A DNA stretch of 64,000 nt. Source: Apostichopus japonicus. Lineage: Eukaryota; Echinodermata; Holothuroidea; Aspidochirotida; Stichopodidae. Position numbers and translations under genes: made by a program. The DNA is taken from contig NC_092564.1 in assembly GCF_037975245.1 (NCBI RefSeq), positions 10,518,484 to 10,582,483 of the forward strand. The letters run 5' to 3'. Shown piece after piece: positions 12,048-21,822 of this stretch (position 1 is its first letter; every line of letters begins with the position of its first letter). Below the pieces are notes generated by a model. The model made no database searches and had not been told where the DNA came from. It was given only the letters and a program-made list of their open reading frames with translations.

Positions 12048-13395
12048 TTATAGTCCCCCAAATGAGCCCATATCCACCGATATAATAAAAAAAATGTTCT
12101 AATAAAAAATAAAAAAACTCCTAGTAAATGCCCACCACATTATTTTTTCTGAAAAAGGCAAGTCTCTCTTAGAAATATGTGATAAATACAACTTAACGAT
12201 AATTAACCAAAATACCAAACCTAGGATGAACCCAATAAACAATATTACAGAACTACTTGACTACCCATATAACCTCAAATCACCTCGCAACTAAAACACA
12301 TTCGATACAAATCCTAGAAGATGACTAAATCAGTGACCATTTTCCACTCGTTTTTGAGCTAGACATAAACCTCAACTGCGTACCAAATAACGAATTGACG
12401 TATAACTACAATAAAACAGACTCCCAAAATACAACAACCAAAACAACGAGCTAAATTACATCGACAATTACTGTGACAGCGTTGCCCATCATATTTTCTA
12501 TACTTTCAAAAGACACTGTCCCTTAAAAACAAAACAGAAAACGAAAACTAAATAAGAATATTCTTACACTTATGAAACTCAGACGTCGCCTACGTAGAAC
12601 TTATATCATCTCCCGAGACCCAACTCTAAAAACCCAAATTAACCAACTTAAATAGCAATAAACAGACAAATATTGGCGGATTAACAAAACCGCGTCCAAA
12701 ACAACTGCGATTTAATCATTAATGATAAAAACCCGAAACACTTTTGGAAAATTAAAAAAAAAAATCATTAACCCCATTACAACACCAAACACAGGTAAAA
12801 CAGACCAAGGCCTTAGAGATAACGTAGGTAACCTCATCACAAAAACTCAAGACCAAATAAAGCTAATTGAATCGTACTTTAAAAGTATATTCAATATCTA
12901 CGATGCCCCCCCCCCCCCCCCATACGATATCAGCTGTAAACACGAAATAGACCGTACAATTATCAGTAATGCAACAAGCTTTAACACCAACCCGTTAGGA
13001 TGTCTCAACAAAAACATCCCTCTGCTCAATAAAATAGATATAAACAATTGGTATAGTGCCACTTAAACATGCATCCTCCACTGGTCCTGACAACATAAAA
13101 AACTCCCCTCCGATATTCATTAACTCTCATATTTTCCCACTATTTAACGAACTCCTTACACTGGGTTATTTCCCAACCCCATGGAAATCCGCCAAAAAGA
13201 TTTTAATACCGAAACTAAGTAAAGACCGCACCAAAATTCCAAATTATCGACCAGTTAGTCTCCTCCCAGCCTTAGGTAAGATTTTCGAAAGAATTATAGA
13301 TAACCGCACCATAACCCACCTAGAGCAAATTAATCACCTTTCCCCGTATCAATCGGGCTAATTCCGCGCACACAAATCTACAATAAACCAAACTT
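12048..13395 (+). mobile_element. Internal fragment of the same LINE (copy 2)
   Basis: Collinear with about 2785-4185 of the first LINE: it starts in TAGTCCCCAAATGAGCCC and ends in CAATAAACCAAACTTTC. It covers the end of the endonuclease and the start of the reverse transcriptase, with internal deletions and many stops. Short open stretches at 12722-13066 and 13056-13361 show RT text such as SAKKILIPKLSKDR and PNYRPVSLLPALGKIFERII. It lacks both ends of the element. A C homopolymer lies at ~12906-12920. Confidence 0.8.
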
Positions 13396-13530
13396 TCTGC
13401 TTATCTTATTTTTTTAGCCTCTGAAGAAGATCCTGCTAGGATCGAAACTTTTACACATTCTATTACACAGGCTCTCTAGTGGATAAGCAGTTTGCTAACA
13501 GTTTTATTTTATTTTCATTCTGCTTATCTT
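13396..13530 (+). mobile_element. Short retroelement 3' fragment with 12-bp direct repeats
   Basis: TCTGCTTATCTT occurs at 13396-13407 and again at 13519-13530, flanking about 110 bp. The insert has a CTCTGAAGAAG word, a stem-loop GATCCT-GCT-AGGATC followed by GAAAC, and an A/T-rich end. Similar short hairpins followed by CGAAAC are familiar from 3' regions of retroelements including Penelope-like ones. The repeats look like a target-site duplication from a strongly 5'-truncated insertion. Confidence 0.5.
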
Positions 13531-13534
13531 TTAG

Positions 13535-13700
13535 GCAGAACAAAGGTTTGTGAATCCTTTGTTCGTTTTAAAAGTTTTTCGGGTTTCTATTGTTCCTCTG
13601 AAGTTGCAAACTGACCAAAAAGAGGCCGATAGAGAGCGCTCGACGCATCTTGCCAGTCATACGTTATTTCAAAGCAGTCAAATCAAACCTTTCTTATTCA
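13535..13700 (+). repeat. Second copy of the inverted-repeat element interior
   Basis: Matches about 10945-11110: AAAAGTTTTTCGG, then TCTATTGTTCCTC, GAAGTTGCAAACTGA, GCTCGACGCATCTTGCCAGT and AAAGCAGTCAAATCAAACCT. The inverted arms are not seen here, so it is an isolated piece of the same family. Confidence 0.65.
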
Positions 13701-13782
13701 TAAATGTTCTCCAGTTTCACGGTGTTGTTTCCTCGGAAATTGTATGCTAAGCGATAGAAGTGTTCAATGTTTTAATCGTAAT

Positions 13783-14335
13783 TTTTTCTCCAAAAATGTA
13801 ACGGAGGGTGATTCAATACCCAGAGATACTGTTGTTTTAACTGGTTGTTGTATATTAATAGTTTTCAACCGCTCCGCGACATGAGCTATGCAGATTCAGG
13901 AAACGTTGCCTTGACCATTACTTTAGCAACAAGGCAATCAAAAGAATTAAGATCTTTTAAGGACTCAAAAATGTAGAATTTATATTCCAAAATGTTTCAA
14001 TACCCTGAGATAACAGTCTTCCTATGTGAAATAAAGACATACAGATGCTCTATGTATGAGCACATGGACATATTCTTTGATCAATTTGAGCAAGAAAAGC
14101 AGCTCTGCCACCCCTTTAATAATTAATGAGTTATATGACATTGTTTTATTTTCACTATGAAACATTTTCACAAGTTACTGCCAAACCTAGAGTAATGTAG
14201 TATTAATCACTGAAAATAATGCCAATTTTAAGACCATTTGAAATATGAAGTTCAATAAAGGTGTACGTGTTGAGTTATCCTGTTTACAAGTACAGCATTT
14301 TGAACATCACCCTCCGTTCCATTTTGAAGAAAAAC
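13783..14335. mobile_element. MITE with ~35-bp terminal inverted repeats
   Basis: The left end TTTTTCTCCAAAAATGTAAC and GGAGGGTGATTCAA are matched in reverse at the right end (ATCACCCTCCGTTCCATTTT, then GAAGAAAAA). The interior is about 480 bp and non-coding. It holds two related words, TTCAATACCCAGAGATA (13813) and TTCAATACCCTGAGATAA (~13996). Superfamily undetermined. Confidence 0.6.
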
Positions 14336-14379
14336 TTAGCATTATTTCTCAACAGTTGCTGTGACGCAGCGGTTAGCAA

Positions 14380-14553
14380 GGGCGTAGGAACCGGGGGGCT
14401 GGGCTGGATCTAACTGCGCCAAAGTTCAGTACAGGGGAACTTGAAATGCAGCTATTGGTCAAGACAAATTGGTGGGGACACGGTTTATCATGTCCCCACT
14501 ACTGAAAAAGTTGATGGGGACGCGTCCCGCTGTCCGCACCAGGATCTGCGCCC
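14380..14553. mobile_element. Short G-rich MITE with GGGCG(T/C)AG ends
   Basis: Left end GGGCGTAGGAACCGGGGGG; right end, reversed, GGGCGCAGATCCTGGTGCGG. The interior holds GTGGGGACACGG and an inverted TGTCCCCAC pairing. Directly upstream, GCTGTGACGCAGCGGTTAGC looks like the 5' part of a tRNA-like sequence cut by this insertion. Confidence 0.45.
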
Positions 14554-14905
14554 ATGGTTTGAAGGCTGTTCATCCTGGAACGCCATTTTCATGCTCACTT
14601 ATATGATTTGATATCTGCTGTTTGCTTAACAAATTCGAATAATTGAAGTGAGACTGAAATAAATAACTTTGATTTTTTTATTGTGCAATTCCCCACATTC
14701 TTTTCATTTCGAAAGACGCACAGTTTCAAGTTCAGTACACTGAAGGTTTCGATTCTCTATCTGCCTTCAGTTTAGGTAAGATCTTGGGATATTCATCCCT
14801 AGATATTGTTAGAAATCCATGCAGCACAGTGTTCTTGGTATTTCTTGGGATTTTTCGGGCCTGATCTTGGGAAATTGCAAAATCGGGAGTGGTTACACTC
14901 CATTT

Positions 14906-16539
14906 AGGTCAGTGCACGTATGGCAAGCCGTTTTAACATTTACCTCGCAATTCGACTTAAGTCGAATACATTTCACTTAAGTGGAATTCAATATCACTTA
15001 AGCAGAATACTATTTAACTTACGTGGAATTCTATTTCACTTAAGTGGAATACCATTCCACTTAAGCTTAATTGTATTTTACTTAAGCTGAATTCATCAAC
15101 TTGTCACTGCATCTTACTTAAGCTACATCTATTTCACTTAAGGGGATTGTATTTCACTTAAGTGGAAATGCATTTCACTTAAGTGGAATTGTATTCTACT
15201 TAAGTGGATACAATTCCACTTAAGTGGAATGTCCTATTTCACTTAAGTGGAATACAATTCCACTTAAGTGGAAATGCATTCCATTTAAGTGAAATGTGAT
15301 TGGATAGTCTATTTCATTTAAGTGGAATGTGATTGACTAGTCTATTCCACTTAAGTGGAATTTGATTGGCTAGTAAATTCAACGCCAAACTTTGCCCATG
15401 CCTTTGCGCGCCATTATAAACAACTTGCCGCGATACGTGTACGTACGTGGTGTCGATATGTGCACAATGAATATCGGCTGTCCATCGGGATCCAGCTAGC
15501 ACTTAACATCCGTGCAAGGTGAGTACGTACGTACCTGACCTGGTACCTGACGAATACCATTACCAAAATAAAGCCATGGCAAATACATTACAAGTGGTTG
15601 GAGCTACAGCCGAAAACGCATTGACAAGGGCAAGAGAACGTATTACTTTTTTTTGGATTTTGGATGGAATCTTTTATTTCGTCAAAAGTTTCACTATCTA
15701 AAAAGTTACGAATACTGCCTATGTTACTTTAACAAGATGTAAGTCGCCTCTGTTGTGCATCATACTGATTGTTCCCCTGTGCAAGTGAGGAAACAACACT
15801 TCGAATTGTCTCTAAAAACAACAATTATTTGATCGCATTCCAGCAATGTTTAGATGTGAATGATTAGCCATAGCCATGATGTACACGTGCAACGAGGATC
15901 GACTACATCATCAAATGTGTTGAGCAATTGAATGCGTTACGACGAACATTACCCTAAATTGTATTTATATATAAGCCACATATCAACACTTCCACTTAAG
16001 TGGAATTGTATTTTACTTAAGCAGAATAGAATTCCACTTAAGTGAAATTGACGAGAAAAAGATATTATTCCACTTTAGTGAAATTGTATTCCATTTAAGT
16101 GGAATACAATTCCACTTTAAGTGGAAATGCATTCCACTTAAGTGGAATTGTATTTCACTTAAGTGGAAATGCATTTCACTTAAGTGGAATTGTATTCCAC
16201 TTAAGTGAAATAGATGGGCTATTTAGCTTAAGTGAAATGTTATTCCACTTAAGTGGAAATGTATTCCACTTAAGTGAAATACAATTCCACTTAGGTGGAA
16301 TGCATTTCCACTAAAGTGAAATACAATTCCACTTAAGTGGGAGGCATATCCACTTAAGTGAAATAGAAATGAAATGGAATTCTACTTAAGGGATATTGAA
16401 TTCCACTTAAGTGGAATACATTTTACTTAAGTGGAATAACATTTCACTTAAGTAGAATGTATTCCACTTAAGTGAAATGTATTCGACTTAAGTCTAATTG
16501 CGAGGTAAATGTTAAAAGGGCTTGCCATATGCACGACCT
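14906..16539. mobile_element. Foldback element with palindromic 21-bp repeats
   Basis: The ends are inverted copies: AGGTC, GTGCA, TATGGCAAGCC, AACATTTACCTCGCAATT on the left, with the complement ending GCACGACCT on the right. Inside both ends lie clusters (14960-15370 and 15988-16495) of the palindrome CACTTAAGTG, spaced mostly 21 bp apart and alternating with a second palindrome, GAAATGCATTTC. The ~600-bp centre (15380-15985) is not repetitive and encodes no recognised protein; it contains a GCAAGGTGAGTACG word resembling a splice donor. The modular layout recalls foldback elements such as the TU elements of sea urchins, but I cannot assign a family. Confidence 0.75.
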
Positions 16540-17068
16540 CTAGCATCACTAATACACAGCCCGATCACTAGACTCGTTATCTATCGATGAAGTGGTGTGT
16601 TGCCGGATTTTGTCAAGGTTTTGGTACTACGGGCGAAGGTTATTGTTTAAGTTTTATAACCCATCAGGAAGCGATAAGAGGGGTGGGGCGTAGGGGTTGT
16701 GGGAGTGAGTGGTGGGGCATTTTCACGCAGATTGGAACAATCTCAAGAAGTGATAGGTGCGTCCGCCTGCCCCCCCCCCCCCCACGCACTACATGATATT
16801 CACAGGAGATGTGCTCAATTCTCCAATCACATGCAGAATTTATTTTTAGATTCATTGTATGAGTTACGGTACGAGGTTTAGGGTAACAATTAGCATTCAG
16901 GTCGGAGTATAACATTTTATCTCTGGATGGCAGTGTCGCATCGAAGGACATATGTCTAGTGCAGTTCGCATATAGATCCTGGTCTAATACCGAAATGCAT
17001 CATGTTCCCGACGACTCGGTCGAGTTCGAGACCAGCCACAGTTGCTTTCATAGCACAATTGTACAATT

Positions 17069-17070
<2 letters not shown>
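16540..17070. other. Unassigned sequence
   Basis: No gene recognised. A C homopolymer lies at ~16770-16783. Open frames at 16587-16796 and 16664-16951 have no family features. Confidence 0.4.

Positions 17071-17134
<64 letters not shown>
17071..17134. repeat. (TA)n microsatellite
   Basis: About 32 uninterrupted TA dinucleotides. The open frame across it encodes only alternating Tyr-Ile and is not a gene. Confidence 0.95.
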
Positions 17135-17137
<3 letters not shown>

Positions 17138-17277
17138 TGAGAGAGGAAATATGAAAACGTCAAAATGGAGTTGTCGGTGTAAGGGGTAGGGTGAGGCGCA
17201 CACCCCTTCCAAAATCATCGATCCGTCACTGGCTACACTATGTGTATAATAGGGATCAGCCCTGTAATTATGTCACT

Positions 17278-17500
17278 GTTCTTTTTTCTCTTCCCAGTTG
17301 CTTGCCCTTTTTTCTACTCCCTCCTTTTCTCCATTTCCTCTATTTCTTCTTTTTCTTTTCCCTTCCTTCCTCCCCTTCTTTCCCCTCTTTTTCCCTTTTT
17401 TCTTCTCTCTTTTTTTCTCGCCTCTATTTCTTACCTGGGGGGCGCACGCCCCCAACGCCCCCCTAGATACGCGCGCCCCCAACGCCCCCCCTGGATACGC
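17278..17500. repeat. Polypyrimidine tract and C-rich tail
   Basis: About 150 bases of almost pure C/T (17290-17440), followed by GGGGGGCGCACGCCCCC and two CGCCCCCAACGCCCCCC words. A fragment at ~17200-17240, reversed, reads CCAGTGACGGATCGATG, like the end of a MITE. Several overlapping frames are open because of composition only. Confidence 0.7.
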
Positions 17501-17540
17501 ACCGGATCAAGGTAGTCAGAATTTGACCCTAAGTGACCTT

Positions 17541-18160
17541 TGACCTCTTCATAGAACATTCAGTTCTAGTACATTTCTGAGCATGAGGATAATCGCAGCT
17601 TTGATTTTGATGTCGACAAGGATTTCAGGCTTTTGGCAGCTGATGACTCCAATTTACATTTGACCTCTTAACAGAACTGCTCAAAGTGTAATGCTCAGTG
17701 AGGGGGACCTACCACCTAATTATGACATTTTACCGATGCTACAGATATTCACTAAACTAGACTACAAGGTTTTTGTATTTTGGCAGCTGATGACCTCAAT
17801 TGACATAACTTCAAAATTTCCATCTGTAAATATGAGAAAATTTTCAACATGATACCCTTGAGAAGGGCACTTTTGAAAACATGCAAGAGAGAATAAAAAA
17901 CCCAGTATTTTTAGGTGCAGGGCAGAGATGGTCTTATGGTATTGCAGAAGTATTCAAGACTATGCATGAAATAAAGATAGATTTCCCCAGAAAAAATTTC
18001 TGCCAAACTATTCCTTAAAATTTAGGAGAGCAGTTTTTTCAAGAGTTTTAAGTACAGCTTCCATAACAGTGTTCTCTATTATATCTCTTGCTATTTATGG
18101 TGATACAAAAATTTACACACATGGTGATACAAAAAAAAGAAGTAGAAAAGCTTACATATA
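17541..18160. other. Unassigned sequence
   Basis: No gene or clear repeat recognised. TGACCTTTGACCTC-like words occur at ~17535 and again, diverged, at ~17660 and ~17790, hinting at an old ~130-bp tandem repeat. Confidence 0.35.
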
Positions 18161-18168
18161 TATACAGT

Positions 18169-18234
<66 letters not shown>

Positions 18235-18262
18235 TTTACATATATATATATGTACATATAGA
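18161..18262. repeat. (TA)n microsatellite with interruptions
   Basis: TA runs broken by ACAG, AATATTTAC and GTAC. Not coding. Confidence 0.9.
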
Positions 18263-18299
18263 TAGGGAGTACTCTATGCGATTAAGCCCAAAAGGGTTT

Positions 18300-18405
18300 C
18301 TTAGTTGACTTCCTTTCACATTTTTTACTTATTTGTACTTTTATTGTCTTGTTCACCTTGTAATACTATGTGATGAAACAAATAATAATAATAAATATAT
18401 CTTTT
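18300..18405 (+). mobile_element. LINE 3'-end relic
   Basis: ACTTCCTTTCACATTTTTTA, GTTCACCTTGTAATACTATG, then GAAACAAATAATAATAATAA. The same kind of short 3' end with a simple tandem tail occurs elsewhere in the window, though with a different tail repeat. Confidence 0.5.
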
Positions 18406-18422
18406 AAGAAGCTGCAACATCG

Positions 18423-18662
18423 GTGGCTCAAAAAGTTTGTGATCCTGAAAGTTTTAGACCGGCAGGTCTTTCTGGTAGCTGGATCGAATCACATTCCGAT
18501 TCTTCTTCAACTTTAGTCCTATTTCTAATCCCTTCGGGGGAAACTTCCATCAGCTTGTCATTTTGGATTGATGAAGCGTTCGGCACGTCGCTACCAGAAT
18601 TGGAACAAACTTTTCTGTCTTCTTCTGCCTTCAGGAGGTTATCGTCTGGTAAGCCTTTCCTG
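18423..18662 (-). CDS. Candidate last exon of an unrecognised minus-strand gene
   Basis: On the minus strand, after a TCTTACCAG acceptor at ~18668, the frame reads IRKGLPDDNLLKAEEDRKVC, continues acidic and Ser-rich (KVEEESECDSIQLPERPAGL) and ends GSQTF at a TGA near 18432. Composition is that of a disordered acidic tail. The frame agrees in style with the open stretch at 18686-18925, but the gap of about 30 bp with an in-frame stop is too short for an ordinary intron. The join is therefore uncertain. No family recognised. The opposite strand is also open here (18423-18671) but shows no domain. Confidence 0.3.
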
Positions 18663-18694
18663 ATCTGGTAAGAGTTAGACTGTACTTAACTCGG

Positions 18695-18896
18695 AGGTGA
18701 GATGGAGGCTTTCATGTCCATAATGAGACTAGAGAAGGGATCTGAATCGGCTACAGGGGCTTGGGATTCCAATTTATTGTCTCTGTCTGATGTTTCGTCA
18801 TCTTCCCAAGTCTCTTCCAAATTTAAGTCTTCTGGAGGTCTCTCAGGGAGCTGTTCCATGGTGGACACCATAGGTGGTTCTGTCCATAAAGGAGTA
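18695..18896 (-). CDS. Candidate acidic exon, unrecognised minus-strand gene
   Basis: Minus-strand frame: TEPPMVSTMEQLPERPPEDL, NLEETWEDDETSDRD and DPFSSLIMDMKASISPPS, rich in Glu, Asp, Ser and Pro. An acceptor-like TTTATGGACAG precedes it. The frame stays open to its start on a pyrimidine-rich intron-like stretch. It looks like a cytoplasmic or disordered region. I do not recognise the protein. Neighbouring candidate exons lie at 18423-18662 and 19656-19772; phases between them were not reconciled. Confidence 0.3.
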
Positions 18897-19079
18897 TGAA
18901 AGAAAATTACTAGATAGGAATACACAAGCCATGTAAACTAATTTTTAGATTTCTTGACCTTCGACCTCTTTGACGTCATCAATCACGCAGGCATGAGTTA
19001 ACATGGTTAGGCACCCACCCACCAAGCTTGAACTCGACAGGACTTGGGGTCTAGGAGGAGTTTGCGACATACTTAGTTT

Positions 19080-19135
19080 TGCTCACTCACTCACGCACAC
19101 AGACATACACATGCACACTCACTTACTCACATTTT
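19080..19135. repeat. CA/CT-rich simple repeat
   Basis: CTCACTCACTCACGCACACA and CACACTCACTTACTCAC: a short impure tetranucleotide-type repeat. Confidence 0.7.
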
Positions 19136-19655
19136 TGATGTGGGGTGAAATACAATATCTCATCTCCCTATTCATTACATGAAGGGAGATGAGATCAAAA
19201 CAAACTCAACACAAGGTCACAAACAGTTCTGCTTTACAGCAAGAAATAGATAGTGGTCTACTTTAAAATGCACTGTGCAGTTTTCAGTACAGTCAACTGT
19301 TTATATTGTAAATTTAAAAATCATATCGTTTAAGCAGCTTATTTTAGCCGCCCACCCCTCCTCCACTCACCCCCACCCCAAATCGAGTTCTATTAACCTT
19401 CCCAATCCTTTACAACTTGAGATAGTTTAAAATGTCGTTACCAAGACACAGCGTTACCTTTCAACAAGTTACATTTATGGTAAGTAAACATTCAGTTTGG
19501 GATTATCCAATAACTTGTCTCAATACATTGCATTTACTTTTCCCAGTCAGTTTCTTATTTTTGAATTGTTTTACAAAAGAATAAAACATAGATAATATGT
19601 TGCCAGCTGACAAAACCTTGCTTAAAATAAAACATGTTTAGAGAGTGAAACTTAC

Positions 19656-19772
19656 TTATGACTGGTTAAAATGTCCCTGTAACTATCGCTACCACTGGAC
19701 TCCGTGTTCAGAGATGAGCCATGCTTGTACTCGGACTGAGCCGTAGATCTCCTAAATTTTCTATAGCCACTT
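19656..19772 (-). CDS. Candidate internal exon with strong donor, minus strand
   Basis: Minus-strand sequence after CCCCACAAAAAG reads GYRKFRRSTAQSEYKHGSSL, then NTESSGSDSYRDILTSH, ending at a perfect GTAAGT donor (~19650-19655). A basic patch is followed by a Ser-rich stretch, as in a juxtamembrane or linker region. The upstream hydrophobic translation (19800-19945) includes the intron and should not be read as a membrane segment. Gene identity unknown. Confidence 0.35.
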
Positions 19773-19949
19773 TTTGTGGGGAGAATAAACTGTAGCGGAA
19801 GATGAAAGAAAAGAGGACCAACAATGTAGACAGACAGAGGGTGAAAGAAGAACAAACAAAACACACTCAATGAACGTAAAAATATGTACGTCAGGCAGCA
19901 GGTGGATGGCAAAATACCTCTTGCGGTAATGAGCTTAAAAATCATCCAT

Positions 19950-20840
19950 CACTGATAGCAACAACTGCGGTATGCCTTTTAACCCTTTCAATGCCTTAGG
20001 TGCCCTCTTGATCATCCTACAACTTTATCATCCAAGTCAGGGCTCTAAGATTGTCCAAAATTGCAGCGAAATTTGTGCCAAGAGCCAGTAAATATTGAGC
20101 AGCTGCAGGAAATGTTAAGGTTTTGATGTACAGTTTTCAAAAAACCACTGAAAAAAAAGTTGCTCTTAAAATTCTGTCTATTCTACATGTTTTTTTCTCA
20201 CTCTGGAAACCATGCCCCTTGGTGCCTTTCACAAGTGTATGTAAATAGCCTTGTTTTCCTACTAAAACTACAAAGTTGCTGTAGTGCCCCTGCTATCTCA
20301 ATGAAAATCAAAGACAATTTCTAATTCTCTCCCTCGAAATAGTGGCTGTGCCCCTCCGGATTCTTAATGAGAGTACATTAACAAACTGGGTACTTAGGTA
20401 ACAACTGCAATTGCTGATTCAAGGCACCAAACTGCATTAAATAAAAGCTTTCAATATATAAATATCTCTGCATCCTACCCTCTTGGTTTCTGTTACAGCT
20501 TATTGTTGCTCCATTTACTGATACTGTTTATATAATAAACTACTTATTATCGACTTTTGTTTTCCAAAATATTCTGTTTTGATTATTCTTGTGTGCAATT
20601 ACTCCACCGTAATGTTCAACTACAGTAGTAGCAGTGTGGTCTAACAGTTGAATGTTAAATGGATTCCAGAGGGGTGAGAAAGGTAGGGATTTGGGATGGG
20701 TACAGTGACAGGACTCACAGGAGTAAGGATTGGGGAGTACAACAATTACAGCCCATCATATATGGAGGGACTACGCCTACCTGCGTAAAGAAATATGATG
20801 TTTGTCCAGATGAAGAACAGATTTATCCTCTAAACTTGAC
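19950..20840. other. Unassigned sequence
   Basis: No exon, RNA gene or clear repeat recognised. An open frame at 20659-20910 runs into a TA run and has no domain. Confidence 0.4.
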
Positions 20841-20860
20841 AAAAATATATATATATATAT

Positions 20861-21343
20861 CAGGGTTCTGCCCGGGGTGGATTGAGTGCCGGCAGGACTA
20901 TCTAAGCTGAGCGCCACCATCGGTTGGCGCGGAGCGTAGAAGAAAATTGTGGGTTTTGGAAACCCCACAGATGGCCGGAACGGCCCTTCCCGAGTATTCT
21001 GAGCCACATGTAGACAGCTTTGAAATGAGATCTTATGTCTGGAATTTTTCATAATTAATGAAAAAAGTTAGGACAAAAATCTGGAGCACCAGAGTACAGA
21101 CCAGCCGGTGGTGCCTATTAAATAAATCATTCAGGCTGAGATGATAATTTTAGATGGGACAGTTACTTACGACAGTTATGATATACACACTGAGCGACAG
21201 TGTTACTGTACGTTCGACCCTCCGGCTATGGAGCTGTTTTTTGGAGTTCCTATCGAAAATAAGTGCCGGTCGGAAAAGTCACTTAGGCAGATTGTGGCGG
21301 TCGGTAATTCAGCGTGTTGGTCGGGCCCGACCGGCAGCGGCAG
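20861..21343. mobile_element. Probable nonautonomous element inside a TA microsatellite
   Basis: TA runs lie on both sides (20840-20860 and 21344 onward). The left end CAGGGTTCTGCCCGGGG and the right end, reversed, TTCTGCCGCTGCCGG are loosely alike. The interior repeats a block from the MITE at 11569: TATCTAAG(C)GGAGCGCCACC, a GCGCCA...TGGCGC hairpin, GCGGAGCGTAGA, and CCGGAA..GCCCTT. Its 3' part (21140-21343) has no match elsewhere. Boundaries are tentative. Confidence 0.4.
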
Positions 21344-21540
<197 letters not shown>

Positions 21541-21670
21541 ATGGTAGTTCGTGGAATAGCGACCCATACTTTATTACAGATCAGTACGCCTGACGATTGC
21601 TGTACAACCACTTGTACAAGAGTGAAACTCTGATTAGCAATGAACTCTTAATAATTTAATGTTTTTTACA
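21541..21670 (+). repeat. Left pseudo-LTR of the Penelope-like element
   Basis: Begins ATGGTAGTTCGTGGAATAGC and continues CCCATACTTTATTAC and GATCAGTA. It has about 30 bp (around ACAACCACTTGTACAAGAG) that the right copy lacks. Otherwise it is a diverged match to 23944-24050. Confidence 0.75.
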
Positions 21671-21822
21671 ATATATATATATCAATATATATATATCATG
21701 CTCTACTTCGGTATTGAGCCCTCTCAACGTTGATAGTATTTTAGCTATATTTTATAGTTTGGCTCCTGAACCTTGGTTGAGCCTCTACTTACTAACAGCA
21801 GTACATGCTTTTACAGCTTAGT

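Noticed and set aside
16099-16314. Frame encoding a repeated F-H-L-S-G peptide
   Set aside because: It is a translation of the 21-bp palindromic repeat inside the foldback arms; the arms are inverted and non-coding.
17191-17543. Overlapping frames rich in Phe/Pro/Ser (plus) and Lys/Arg/Glu (minus)
   Set aside because: Polypyrimidine/polypurine composition keeps several frames open at once; no domain.
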